From DAOSEK01 sp035363095 (GTDB lineage Archaea; Nanobdellota; Nanobdellia; Woesearchaeales; UBA119), in assembly GCA_035363095.1 (NCBI GenBank), contig DAOSEK010000002.1, positions 62,001 through 126,000 on the forward strand: DNA of 64,000 nucleotides, given 5' to 3'. Numbering within the stretch: the first letter of the stretch is position 1; every line of letters begins with the position of its first letter. The position numbers were made by a program, and so were the translations under genes. Shown here one piece after another: positions 33,274 through 41,929 of this stretch. The notes under the pieces are model-generated. The model saw only the letters and a program-made list of their open reading frames with translations, ran no database searches and had not been told where the DNA came from.

Positions 33274-35496
33274 ATGAAAAAAAAAATCTTACCCATACAT
33301 TACACACTTATTATGCTAATAACAATCATTCTATTCTCTAGCATTGCATTATCTAGGCCTTACATACATTTAGAGGATAAAGAGCCCCTATCAGCATGTC
33401 TATTTGAAAAAACAATCATTACAGGATATTTAAAGAACGATGACGCCTTTCCTCAAACATATAATCTTTCACTAAGAAATCCTAATCAAAATTTTGCATC
33501 ACTTTCAAAAGAAGAGTTTTATTTAGGAGCTGGAAAAGCAACAAAATTTCAAATTTCCATCACACCTAATCTAAACATCCCATTGGGAAACACAATCATT
33601 GAAATAATAATATCCTCACAAACTCACAACTACTCAAAATATATTCCAATAACACTTAAAAACTGCCACAACATCGAATTAGAAACACCTCCAATTATTG
33701 AAATTTGTAAAGGCGAAAAACTAAATAATAACATATATATCAAAAATCTTGGGCTTTATGATGAAGAAATATCTTTAATATTGGAATCGGATATAGAAGA
33801 ATTCAATCAAGAATCTGTTATACTTTTACCTAAAAACCTTATTAAAAAAATTCCCTTACAATCAGAAATTAACGAGCTTGGAGAATTTATAATAAACTAC
33901 GAAATTAAACTTACTCAACAAGACAATTATATAGTAGAAAAGCAAACAAAAATCATTGCAAAAAGCTGTCCATCTGCAGAAATTACATCCGCTCAATATC
34001 AAAAACAATGTATTGGCGAAACCAATAACATATCTATTGAGATAAAAAACACAGCCATAGAATCTGACCATTATACAATCTATATAAACAATGAAGAAAA
34101 GGCAGATTTATTGATAAAGCCCCTAGAATCAAAAACCATTCAAATCCCTATCAACATTAACCCTATTAAAAAAAATGATTTCCCAATAGAACTAAAAATA
34201 ATATCAAAAAATGGTTTTGAAAAAGAAATACCCTTATTGCTAGAATACACAGATTGTTCCAATATTAACACTCAGATAAAAAATAATCCTTTAAATATAT
34301 GTCAAGATTTAACAGATGAAATCCCAATAACTCTAATTCTCCAAAACGGTCCAACACAAAAAGAATACAATCTAAAATCGCAAAACATTTTTCTAGACCT
34401 GCCCTCTGAAATTGAGACTATCTCCTTAACACCCTTTGAAAAAAAAGAACTAATTGCAAAAATCAATATCCCTAGAGAACTTGGAGAATATAACGAGGTA
34501 CTTACAATCAACACAAGAAATTCATTGTACAATGAATTAATAAAATTAAATATAATTGATTGTTATGATTTTGATGCTGATATAAAAGCTAAAAAAGAAG
34601 CTTGTAATAATACTGAGATTGAATATAATCTCACAATATATAACTTTGGCGAGGTGGCTGATGAATATACAATTCAAATGATCTCACCATATCAAAAACA
34701 CTTAGGAGACTATAAAGTTGAAAAAACAACAGACCTAAATATCCCTTTTAAATTATTAATCCAACCAACTAAAACAATAGAAAAGGTTTTGCTAAAAATA
34801 ACATCCAAATCAAGACCTTACTTATCAACAACAGCCCAAAAATCTTTTTTAGTTGAAGATTGTATTAATTATGAAATAAAAGCACCAAAAAACCTTGAGG
34901 TTTGTGCTTTTGAAGAAGGTGAAATACCTATCGTTGTTAAAAATACCGCTACCCAGTCAAATCAATATAATCTAAAGTTTATTTGTCCTTCATACATCAG
35001 CTATCAAAACCAAACGTTCTCATTAAACCCATCTGAAGAAAAACAAATACTTCTAAACTACAAAATCCCAAAAGAGTTTGAAAAGACCTCTTATTGTGCA
35101 ATCCTAGTTAATTCAGATAAAACAACTACTCAAACTACTTACCAATTAATAATATCTTTACTAAGCCAAAAAGATTGTTTTTGTGCAGAATCAGAACTAT
35201 CAGATTTTGTAATTGAGCTAAATAAACCACAAAAGCCCCTAGAGCTAAAAATAAAAAATTGTGGGAGGATTTCAGATAGCTACCAAATAAAGGTTTTTGG
35301 CGAACTAAAAAATTATATTAAAATAACCTCACCTGAAACACTTGAATTAGACCCAAAAGAATCCCAAACATTTTACATCCAAACCACTTCTCCAATAAAA
35401 GAAGACATAAATGAGATAAATAACACAATCACACTTGCAGTTCAAAGCAAAAATACAGACCTCTATCAAGAGTATCAAATTAAACTAAAAAATTGA
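33274..35496 (+). CDS. Secreted protein of repeated Ig-like domains
   Basis: A 740-aa exported protein. It has a signal peptide (IMLITIILFSSIALS-RP), then roughly six to seven ~95-residue beta-rich repeats. Each contains a Cys-centred strand (KNCHN, EICKGE, AKSCPS, KQCIGE, TDCSN, NICQDL, VEDCIN, EVCAFEEGE) and a YxL/YTI strand. The pattern resembles COG1470-type or CARDB-like cell-surface adhesin domains. No C-terminal membrane anchor is visible, so it may be released or bound through another partner. ATG-33274 follows a GAGGTTG ribosome-binding site; ATG-33259 overlaps it. Confidence 0.7.
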   Translation: MKKKILPIHYTLIMLITIILFSSIALSRPYIHLEDKEPLSACLFEKTIITGYLKNDDAFPQTYNLSLRNPNQNFASLSKEEFYLGAGKATKFQISITPNLNIPLGNTIIEIIISSQTHNYSKYIPITLKNCHNIELETPPIIEICKGEKLNNNIYIKNLGLYDEEISLILESDIEEFNQESVILLPKNLIKKIPLQSEINELGEFIINYEIKLTQQDNYIVEKQTKIIAKSCPSAEITSAQYQKQCIGETNNISIEIKNTAIESDHYTIYINNEEKADLLIKPLESKTIQIPININPIKKNDFPIELKIISKNGFEKEIPLLLEYTDCSNINTQIKNNPLNICQDLTDEIPITLILQNGPTQKEYNLKSQNIFLDLPSEIETISLTPFEKKELIAKINIPRELGEYNEVLTINTRNSLYNELIKLNIIDCYDFDADIKAKKEACNNTEIEYNLTIYNFGEVADEYTIQMISPYQKHLGDYKVEKTTDLNIPFKLLIQPTKTIEKVLLKITSKSRPYLSTTAQKSFLVEDCINYEIKAPKNLEVCAFEEGEIPIVVKNTATQSNQYNLKFICPSYISYQNQTFSLNPSEEKQILLNYKIPKEFEKTSYCAILVNSDKTTTQTTYQLIISLLSQKDCFCAESELSDFVIELNKPQKPLELKIKNCGRISDSYQIKVFGELKNYIKITSPETLELDPKESQTFYIQTTSPIKEDINEINNTITLAVQSKNTDLYQEYQIKLKN

Positions 35497-35533
35497 TTTC
35501 ATAAAATCTTCGCTCATTTTGCATACTTTGGCA

Positions 35534-35788
35534 AATAGAAAAGCATACCTCGTGTTTTAACAAGATGACTCGGTACACTTTTCAGTAATCAACAACCTAT
35601 TTGAATACAGCGCATGCTTTTATATTGCCAACATACCTCGCCCTTTAGGGGAGGTTGTTGATTTCATGAATTCGTCATTTGCATACTTTGGCTTTTCAAG
35701 CAAAAGTAAGAATAAACGGATCCATGCAAGGATTAACCTCGACTATCCTAAAGATACCTAAATATTTATGCCGAGATCTTTCATTTCT
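35534..35788 (+). repeat. Dispersed structured repeat, copy B
   Basis: A full copy with small decay: AATAGAAAAGCATACCTCGT, AATCAACAACCT, GCATGCTTTTATATTGCC, CCTCGCCCTTTAGGGGAGG, GTTGTTGATT, then a 30-bp insert (CATGAATTCGTCATTTGCAT...), then the 3' module with AACCTCG...CCGAGATCTTTC. It lies between the end of the Ig-like gene and the end of DUF192. The rest of 35497-35889 holds no gene. Confidence 0.65.
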
Positions 35789-35889
35789 ATTTTAACTAAT
35801 TATTTTTTAAATTCTAAAGAAATAATTAAAATCAGGATTTAGGTATATTTTTGATCATAGTAACAAATTCTTGCTAAAAGATTTTTGTA

Positions 35890-36255
35890 TCAAAGACGAT
35901 AACTTATAAAGAGTTTATCCCCTAAAGACAAACCATGCTTAGCAATTGATCCCTTCCTCATTTCTAAAACATTAGTCGCAATATTTTTTGGAGAGTATAT
36001 ACTAAAGGGTTTAAAATTTTTATAAATCTCAACAATTTCCATTTTTTCATTAAGCCATATAATATCAATTGGAAAGAAAACAAAAAACATATGAAAGCTA
36101 TATATCCTAGGCTTATTGAATCTAAATAACAAGGCCTCATTTTCATTCAATTCCCTTCTTAAAATAAGTCCAATAGATTTCTCAAAAAATCCTTTCAAAA
36201 TCTTTGCCTTAGAAAAGATTATATTGTTATTCTTTAAAATCCTACATTTTCTCAT
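35890..36255 (-). CDS. DUF192-family protein
   Basis: A 121-aa protein matching DUF192. FFEKSIGLILRRELNENEALLF (residues ~23-44) and FHMFFVFFPIDIIWLNEKMEIVE (~54-76) are the signature segments, and GLSLGDKLFI closes the domain. No signal peptide is seen, so this member is probably cytoplasmic. Function is unknown. Confidence 0.85.
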   Translation of the reverse strand: MRKCRILKNNNIIFSKAKILKGFFEKSIGLILRRELNENEALLFRFNKPRIYSFHMFFVFFPIDIIWLNEKMEIVEIYKNFKPFSIYSPKNIATNVLEMRKGSIAKHGLSLGDKLFISYRL

Positions 36256-36274
36256 ATTTTTTCACTTTTTTATC

Positions 36275-36724
36275 TTAATCTTTTTGCTTTGAAATAAGCC
36301 TTTTGTCTCCATTAATAATCACTTCTTCAATAAACGGAGTAATCTCGTTTAAATATCTATAAAATGTAGCCTTAGAGCAATATGAAAGCTCATCAACAAT
36401 CATATGTTTAAGTTCTGGAATGCTCATAGCACCCGACTTAATAATACTTAATATCTTTCCTTTTATAACCTGTCTTCTCTTACGCTTCAAAGAGCTTAAC
36501 ATCTCCTCTTTTAATAAATCTTTTTTACTCCTTTCATCATATTCTAGATTCTCATCGCCAAATGAATTAATCTTACTTTCAATCTTCTCAATCCTATTCT
36601 TTAAAGCCTTGTTTTCTTCAACAACCCTGTAATTATTTTCTCTTATTATTTTTAGCTCCTCTTTAATCTTCTCAAAAGAGCCTCTAATTGACTCCATTAC
36701 TGCTGAAATCTCCCCCTTCTCCAT
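36275..36724 (-). CDS. Coiled-coil plus winged-HTH protein beside the putative origin
   Basis: A 149-aa protein from ATG-36724. An N-terminal coiled coil (EKIKEELKIIRENNYRVVEENKALKNRIEKIESK, heptad-like) is followed by a basic hinge (SLKRKRRQVIKG) and a winged HTH (MSIPELKHMIVDELSYCSKATFYRYLNEI). ATG-36724 is preferred over ATG-36778, because the first 18 residues add no domain. It begins ~100 bp from two ORB-like repeats. A role at the origin or in its own regulation is possible but not shown. Confidence 0.65.
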   Translation of the reverse strand: MEKGEISAVMESIRGSFEKIKEELKIIRENNYRVVEENKALKNRIEKIESKINSFGDENLEYDERSKKDLLKEEMLSSLKRKRRQVIKGKILSIIKSGAMSIPELKHMIVDELSYCSKATFYRYLNEITPFIEEVIINGDKRLISKQKD

Positions 36725-36826
36725 AAACAGGATTTCATAATCAATAATATATAAAATTAACGCTTTTTTGATACTCAATTGATACTAAATAAAAAAGTCT
36801 CAATACAATTATGATACTCATTTGAG

Positions 36827-36911
36827 ACACCCCCTCATTTCCACTGGAGTTATTTAATCCCGACTATTTTATAACGACATTTAAATTTAACACCCCCTCA
36901 TTTCCACTGGA
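36827..36911 (-). other. Two origin-recognition-box (ORB)-like repeats: probable replication origin
   Basis: Two identical 22-bp boxes at 36827-36848 and 36890-36911 lie in the same orientation, 63 bp apart (six helical turns). On the minus strand each reads TCCAGTGGAAATGAGGGGGT. This is the core of archaeal ORB/mini-ORB sites (TCCAGTGGAAA plus a G-run) bound by Orc1/Cdc6. The 41 bp between them are AT-rich with an A/T-only stretch. No cdc6 gene is in the window. The match is to my memory of the consensus. Confidence 0.7.
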
Positions 36912-36977
36912 AAGAGTGAGACTTTATTAAGACTTAAGTTAAATTTACTGAGCCTAATCTGAAATTTTAATGAGACC

Positions 36978-37079
36978 CTTTATAAACAAATAATCCTAAC
37001 CAAATCATTAAACGTACAAATTAAAAGGGTTGCACCGTTATTGCTTTATAAACAAATAATCCTAACCAAATCATTAAAC
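36978..37079 (+). repeat. 36-bp perfect direct repeat pair beside the ORB boxes
   Basis: CTTTATAAACAAATAATCCT continuing to CATTAAAC (36 bp) occurs at 36978-37013 and again at 37044-37079, 66 bp apart. The 30-bp spacer contains GGGTTGCACCGTTATTG. It sits between the ORB boxes and the metallophosphoesterase gene. It may be part of the origin or an iteron-like site. Confidence 0.75.
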
Positions 37080-37123
37080 CTCAGAGAAAACAATATATAT
37101 AAGGAGTAAATCAGATAAAACTC

Positions 37124-37732
37124 ATGGTAAAATTGCTTGTCTTCACAGACTCACATAATGACCCCTTGATTCATAAGGAACTAAAGAAAAAATCAAAACA
37201 TGCAGAAATTATTCTTTGTTGTGGTGATTTTACCATATTTGAGTCAAAAATACAAAAGACATTAAAATTCTTTGAATCTTTCAAAAAACCATTCCTATTA
37301 ATTCCAGGAAATCACGAATCAAACAAAACCATTAAAGAACTATGCAGTCTTTCAAAATATCTTAAGCCAATTCATAACAAATTTTATTGCATAAAAAATC
37401 TTACATTCTTTGGATATGGAGGGGATGGCTTTTCTCTAACAAATAAAAAATTAGAAAAATCCATTCCAAAAATTGAAAAAAAAGCAAAAAAAATTTTAGA
37501 AAAAAAGACTCTTATAATAGCTACCCACGGCCCACCTTACAACACCCTGCTTGATTACATCTCAACAAGTACAGGTAGCATGTCAGTTAGAAAACTTATT
37601 CAAAAAACAAAACCAAAATATGCTTTTTCAGGTCACCTTCATGAAAACTTTGGAGTAATGGATGTTTTGGGAAGAAAAAAAGAGATTTTATTATGTAATC
37701 CTGGTCCATTAGGAATGATATTTGATATATAA
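37124..37732 (+). CDS. Metallophosphoesterase (calcineurin-like)
   Basis: A 202-aa protein with the ordered metal motifs: FTDSHND (D-x-H), CCGDF (GD), PGNHE (GNHE), IATHGPP and FSGHLHEN (GHxH). The length fits YfcE/MJ0936-like small phosphodiesterases. The substrate is unknown, probably cyclic nucleotides or phosphodiesters. A leading TATA-like AACAATATATATAAGG lies ~30 bp upstream of the start. Confidence 0.9.
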   Translation: MVKLLVFTDSHNDPLIHKELKKKSKHAEIILCCGDFTIFESKIQKTLKFFESFKKPFLLIPGNHESNKTIKELCSLSKYLKPIHNKFYCIKNLTFFGYGGDGFSLTNKKLEKSIPKIEKKAKKILEKKTLIIATHGPPYNTLLDYISTSTGSMSVRKLIQKTKPKYAFSGHLHENFGVMDVLGRKKEILLCNPGPLGMIFDI

Positions 37733-37813
37733 TCCTTTTATTAAGTCACTCAATAAATTCAAGTAAATTTCATAACAAAAATCTTAAATAAACAAAAAGT
37801 TCAAATACATAAA

Positions 37814-38635
37814 ATGAAAAAAATCGGATTAATATTTTCAGAAAAAGATCAAGCCTCCCTTAACATAAAAACCCAGCTCTTAATGCTTAAGGATTTCAAA
37901 CAAGAAGGTCCTTTGCTAGTATATGAGAATTTAAAGTATAAGCTTTTTCTAAAAACCTACTTAATAGATTGCGTAGATATAATAGACTTAGAAGATCTCT
38001 TATCAATGGATTATATAATCTTCCCTTCAAAACATCAAAGCAAAGAAGGGGTAAATTCATTCTCAGTTCATATTCCGGGCAATTTTACAAAAGACAATTC
38101 CCATGGCGGCATTCCTTTAAAGGCATCAAATTCATGGGTTGAATTTCAAAAGATTGCATATCTTCAATTAAAGAACAATTCAAATAAAATGCTTGTTACA
38201 CCTGAATGTACCCACCATGGTCCTTCAATTGATATACCTTGTTGCTATATTGAAATTGGTTCCCAACAAAAATCTTGGGTAAATCCTGAATACGGAAAAG
38301 TAATTGCCGAAACAATACTTAAGACACTAGATAATATATTTAATCATGATTTTAACTATAAAGTTGGCTTAGGAATAGGAGGTCCGCATTATTGCTCAAA
38401 CTTTATAAAAATTTATGATAGCTTAGATTATGCTATTTCTCACATCTGTCCAAAATACGCACTTAAAGACATATCCTTTGAAACTATTAAAGAAGCGATT
38501 TTGAAAAGTTCCATTAAACCAGAAATAGTTTTTCTTGACTGGAAAGGATTAGGCGAACATAAGCAAAAGATAAGAGAGATCGCAACCAAGCTTGAATTAT
38601 CCGGCTTAAAGGTAATAAAGACCTCAACAATTTAA
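37814..38635 (+). CDS. dtdA: D-aminoacyl-tRNA deacylase, archaeal type (DtdA)
   Basis: A 273-aa protein of the archaeal/plant GEK1-like DTD2 family. Landmarks are DYIIFPSKHQSKEGVNSFSVH, the ECTHHGPSIDIPCCYIEIGS segment with its HGPS core near residue 136, and LGIGGPHYC. It hydrolyses D-amino acids from mischarged tRNA. It is cotranscribed or closely follows the metallophosphoesterase (82-bp gap). Confidence 0.92.
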   Translation: MKKIGLIFSEKDQASLNIKTQLLMLKDFKQEGPLLVYENLKYKLFLKTYLIDCVDIIDLEDLLSMDYIIFPSKHQSKEGVNSFSVHIPGNFTKDNSHGGIPLKASNSWVEFQKIAYLQLKNNSNKMLVTPECTHHGPSIDIPCCYIEIGSQQKSWVNPEYGKVIAETILKTLDNIFNHDFNYKVGLGIGGPHYCSNFIKIYDSLDYAISHICPKYALKDISFETIKEAILKSSIKPEIVFLDWKGLGEHKQKIREIATKLELSGLKVIKTSTI

Positions 38636-38711
38636 CCCTTAGAATTTCTAATCCGCTAATAAAATCTATTAGTTTCTATTAGTCATTTCTATATATTTAA
38701 AAGCAACATAC

Positions 38712-38756
38712 TTTATAAATAATATTGCAATCCCCCTATAACCGTATTGGGGGATT
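38712..38756 (+). promoter_or_regulatory. TATA-like box and inverted repeat abutting the start of the next gene
   Basis: AATCCCCC (38729-38736) and GGGGGATT (38749-38756) form a perfect 8-bp inverted repeat with a 12-bp centre, ending exactly before the ATG at 38757. The right arm contains the GGGGG ribosome-binding site. A TATA-like TTTATAAAT lies at 38712-38720. If transcription starts ~38741 the repeat acts as a DNA operator; if it starts earlier, the RNA hairpin would hide the ribosome-binding site. Confidence 0.5.
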
Positions 38757-39149
38757 ATGATGGAAACAAGAAAAGAATTATCTGATAAAATTGCTGGTCA
38801 AAGATATTATATAAGAAATCAAATTCAAGACACACCTGAAGGGTTGTCAAGAAGTTGTTTAGAAGACCAAAGCACATACTCTGAAATGGATAGAACCCAA
38901 GATATAGAAGCAGCAATAAGATATTGTAACATGAATCAAGCACGACACTATAAGGATAACAGTATTGCTTTTTACATCCTTGCGTCATTTATGGCATTTC
39001 CTTCAATAGAAAGATTAATTGATGGTAGAGTTATGCCAGCCTTATTAAGCTTGGGTCTAGCAATCGCAGGTTGTTTCTATTCCGCAAAATCTGATGAATA
39101 CCAACTAAGAGCTGGATCCTTGATTGAACCTGATTCAAGTAAGTATTAA
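38757..39149 (+). CDS. Small membrane protein, 130 aa
   Basis: I recognise no family. A polar helical N-terminal half (KELSDKIAGQRYYIRNQIQ; SEMDRTQDIEAAIRYCNMN) is followed by two hydrophobic segments around residues 72-84 and 93-108 (YILASFMAFPS; VMPALLSLGLAIAGCFY), then a short polar tail. It is probably anchored with a large cytoplasmic N-domain. The start is fixed by a GGGGGATT ribosome-binding region that is one arm of an inverted repeat. Confidence 0.6.
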   Translation: MMETRKELSDKIAGQRYYIRNQIQDTPEGLSRSCLEDQSTYSEMDRTQDIEAAIRYCNMNQARHYKDNSIAFYILASFMAFPSIERLIDGRVMPALLSLGLAIAGCFYSAKSDEYQLRAGSLIEPDSSKY

Positions 39150-39263
39150 GATTAATCAAATGAATATAAATTTTATACCTAAAAGGTCAATTTGATTTCA
39201 TGAATCCGTTATCTACAATATAATCTAGCTTATACCTTGTAAATCTGTTACAATGTATACTTT

Positions 39264-39398
39264 ATTAATAGAAAAGAATACTTCGTACTTAAACACGAGG
39301 ATTTGGTAAGCTTTTTTGTAATCAACAACCTCGCTTGAACGTAGCGCATGCTTTTATATTACCAACATACCTCGCCCTTTAGGGCGAGGTTGTTGATT
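39264..39398 (+). repeat. Dispersed structured repeat, copy C (core only)
   Basis: The core carries TTAATAGAAAAGAATACTTC, AATCAACAACCTCGC, GCATGCTTTTATATTACCAA, the perfect hairpin CCTCGCCCTTTAGGGCGAGG and GCGAGGTTGTTGATT. The 3' terminator module is absent. The element lies ~200 bp before the Lrp-like gene, which is flanked on the far side by the very similar copy D. The rest of 39150-39594 shows no gene. Confidence 0.75.
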
Positions 39399-39594
39399 CT
39401 TTAATGTCTTTAGTAAGAAAAGACCAAAGCACAATAGAATACTCCCGAAAAGATTATTAAACATACTTAAATCTAAAATTATTAATCTTATTAATTCTAA
39501 TATTTTCTAATTTTTTAATTAAAAACAAGCAAAGACTCATAAATCCACCATAAACTCGAAAAGAATATAAATAAGTGATTCCAAAAATCAACAT

Positions 39595-40623
39595 ATGAAA
39601 TCCACATTTAACCAATTCGATGAATCAAAAGTTGCAAACGAAAAGCTTGATGAAAAAAGCAAAAAACTCTTATACTATCTTTCTGATAACGCAAGACTTT
39701 CAAATAACGAACTTGGAAGACTAGTAAGGCTATCAAGCGAAGGAGTAAGAAAAAAAATATCTTCACTTGAAGAAAAAAATATAATCTGGCCAACAGGTGT
39801 CATAAACTACAAATACATTGGCTACTCAGTATATGGAATATTCCTTCAACTAAAAGAGATACCAGATAATCAAATGGAAAATTTCTTAAAATTTGTAACA
39901 ACTGACCCCAGAGTAATTGAGGTCACAGAATTCAGCGATAAAATTGATTTCTGCATAAAAATACTAATTGAAAAGATGGATGATGCATCATCATTTGTAG
40001 ACAAGCTTTCAGATGTGTTATATGACGAAATAACAGACCTAGAGATTTTTGATATCAAGGAATTCATAATCAGTAAAAGTGTTCCTTGGGTCTATGGGGA
40101 AGGGGAGCATTTCAAACAGATAAAAAAACAAAAGAAAAACATCGAACCCGTAAAACTTGACTTAATAGATGAACAAATAATTACCCAACTAATGAAGGAT
40201 TCAAGGATAAAAATTACTGAAATCAAAGATATACTAAAAACAGATATGAGCATAAGTAACCTAATATATCGCAAGAAAAACATTGAAGAATCAGGATTAA
40301 TAGAAGCATTTTCCGCAAAAGTAGATTTGTCCTATTTTGGAATACACGGATATTTTGTACTTTTAAGCTTAAATCTTGCATCAACTGAAGCCAAAAACGA
40401 ATTTAAACGTTTTCTAATAGAGAAACCATACATAATAGAAGCATTTCATTCCATAGGAAAATGGAATTATATTGTACTCTTGGGAACGCACAACCTTAAA
40501 ACTCTTCATGATTTCATCTCAAGCACCAGAAAACATTACAACGAAAGACTTTCAAACCTCGATGTATCTATAGTGTATAAAAGAATGCTTTTCCCTCCAC
40601 CATTAAAGCTTCATCCAAAATAA
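39595..40623 (+). CDS. Tandem Lrp/AsnC-family transcriptional regulator
   Basis: A 342-aa protein made of two Lrp/AsnC units. HTH 1 is SKKLLYYLSDNARLSNNELGRLVRLSSEGVRKKI (residues ~22-55), followed by a RAM-like domain (YSVYGIFLQLKEI; DPRVIEVTEFSDKIDFCIKI). HTH 2 starts near residue 188 (LDLIDEQIITQLMKDSRIKITEI), followed by a second RAM domain (YFVLLSLNL; KPYIIEAFHSIGKWNYIVLL). Usual Lrp proteins have one unit of ~150 aa, so this is a duplication and fusion. The ligand and targets are unknown. Confidence 0.85.
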   Translation: MKSTFNQFDESKVANEKLDEKSKKLLYYLSDNARLSNNELGRLVRLSSEGVRKKISSLEEKNIIWPTGVINYKYIGYSVYGIFLQLKEIPDNQMENFLKFVTTDPRVIEVTEFSDKIDFCIKILIEKMDDASSFVDKLSDVLYDEITDLEIFDIKEFIISKSVPWVYGEGEHFKQIKKQKKNIEPVKLDLIDEQIITQLMKDSRIKITEIKDILKTDMSISNLIYRKKNIEESGLIEAFSAKVDLSYFGIHGYFVLLSLNLASTEAKNEFKRFLIEKPYIIEAFHSIGKWNYIVLLGTHNLKTLHDFISSTRKHYNERLSNLDVSIVYKRMLFPPPLKLHPK

Positions 40624-40644
40624 TCTTCTTAATTAATAATTTCA

Positions 40645-40778
40645 TTAATAGAAAAGGATACCTCGTGTTTAAACACGAGGACTTCGTACGCTTTTTTGTA
40701 ATCAACAACCTCGCTTGAACGTAGTGCATGCTTTTATATTACCAACATACCTCGCCCTTTAGTGCGAGATTGTTGATT
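40645..40778 (+). repeat. Dispersed structured repeat, copy D (core only)
   Basis: Nearly identical to copy C. The first hairpin is perfect here (CCTCGTGTTTAAACACGAGG). The AATCAACAACCTCGC block and its partner differ by one base (GCGAGATTGTTGATT), and the second hairpin carries one change (AGTGCGAG). It lies immediately after the Lrp-like gene and ~200 bp before secF. Confidence 0.75.
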
Positions 40779-40978
40779 ATTAGAGCTGAAAAAGTTCCCA
40801 AGTAGCATGCATTTGTACTTATATTACAATATAACTAACTAAAATCCCCTTTTCTGCGAAAGATTTATTAATGGACTGCGTTTTGCCTTAAAAATAGATT
40901 TAAAAACCAAGTAACTAAACAAATTAGCATCAAGCACAATAACAATCTAAACATACCAATACATAAAGGATGATATCT

Positions 40979-41929
40979 ATGTCTTTTAAAGAAAATAATT
41001 CGGAAAAAGAGCCATTATTTGACAAATATCTAATAAGGGTTCAGCATTTTTTTAATAAAAACTACAAAAAGCTAATGCTTATTCCAATACTAATACTTCT
41101 ACTTAGTTTTGGATTACTAATCTATCAGTATTCCTCAACAGGAGAAATAATTCCAAGAGGAGCAGGTTTAAAAGGTGGGATCTCAATAACCATTCGTAGT
41201 AGTGTTGAACTAACCCCTGGTGAACTTACATCAATATTAAAATCTGATTTTCCACAAAGAGATATATTAACAAAAGTGATAACAACAAGCCAAGGCACCA
41301 AGGCATACATAATAGAAACAGACTTTGATGAATCAGAACTTGCTTCATTAGAAGCAGTAGTTCAAAAAACATTTCAAGGTCTTAAAAAAGAAGATTATTC
41401 AATAGAAATCATGAGCTCTGCTTTAGGAGAGAGCTTCTTTAGGCAAACAATAAAAGTTCTATTCATCGCATTTTTACTAATGGGTGCAGTTATATTTTTC
41501 TATTTCAGAGAAAAAGTTCCGGCAATAGCAATAGTCTTCTCCACATTCTCAAACATGGTTATAGTAATCCCAATAATGACACTATTTGGTTATAGATTTT
41601 CAACCTCTGGAATAGCAGCCCTTCTAATGTTAATAGGATATGCTTCAGATTCAAACGTATTATTATCAACAAAAATATTCAAAGAGAAAGAAGGTACCCT
41701 TGATGAGAGAGTAAGATCAGCATTTAAAACTGGACTTTTAATGTTCTTAACAACTGGAGGTGCAGTACTTGCAGCCTTGCTGTTATCAAAATCAGAGGTA
41801 ATAGATGAAATAATGCTTGTAATTTTCATAGGTTTGGCGATAGATTTTATGAATACATGGGTATTAAATCATAGCTTTATAAAACTCTATTTAGACAATA
41901 AAAAGAAAAAGAGCGCAGAATTAAAATGA
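40979..41929 (+). CDS. secF: Protein-export membrane protein SecF
   Basis: A 316-aa archaeal SecF. TM1 is LMLIPILILLLSFGLLIYQY. The periplasmic-side domain has RGAGLKGGISITIR and SALGESFFRQT, and a cluster of TM helices follows with AIVFSTFSNMVIVIPIM, LLMLIGYASDSNVLL and a Gly-rich TM near residue 255. With SecD it assists preprotein release at the outer face. ATG-40979 is preferred, since the upstream ATG at 40970 lies in the AAAGGATGA ribosome-binding site. It overlaps secD by 4 bp (archaeal F-D order). Confidence 0.93.
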   Translation: MSFKENNSEKEPLFDKYLIRVQHFFNKNYKKLMLIPILILLLSFGLLIYQYSSTGEIIPRGAGLKGGISITIRSSVELTPGELTSILKSDFPQRDILTKVITTSQGTKAYIIETDFDESELASLEAVVQKTFQGLKKEDYSIEIMSSALGESFFRQTIKVLFIAFLLMGAVIFFYFREKVPAIAIVFSTFSNMVIVIPIMTLFGYRFSTSGIAALLMLIGYASDSNVLLSTKIFKEKEGTLDERVRSAFKTGLLMFLTTGGAVLAALLLSKSEVIDEIMLVIFIGLAIDFMNTWVLNHSFIKLYLDNKKKKSAELK

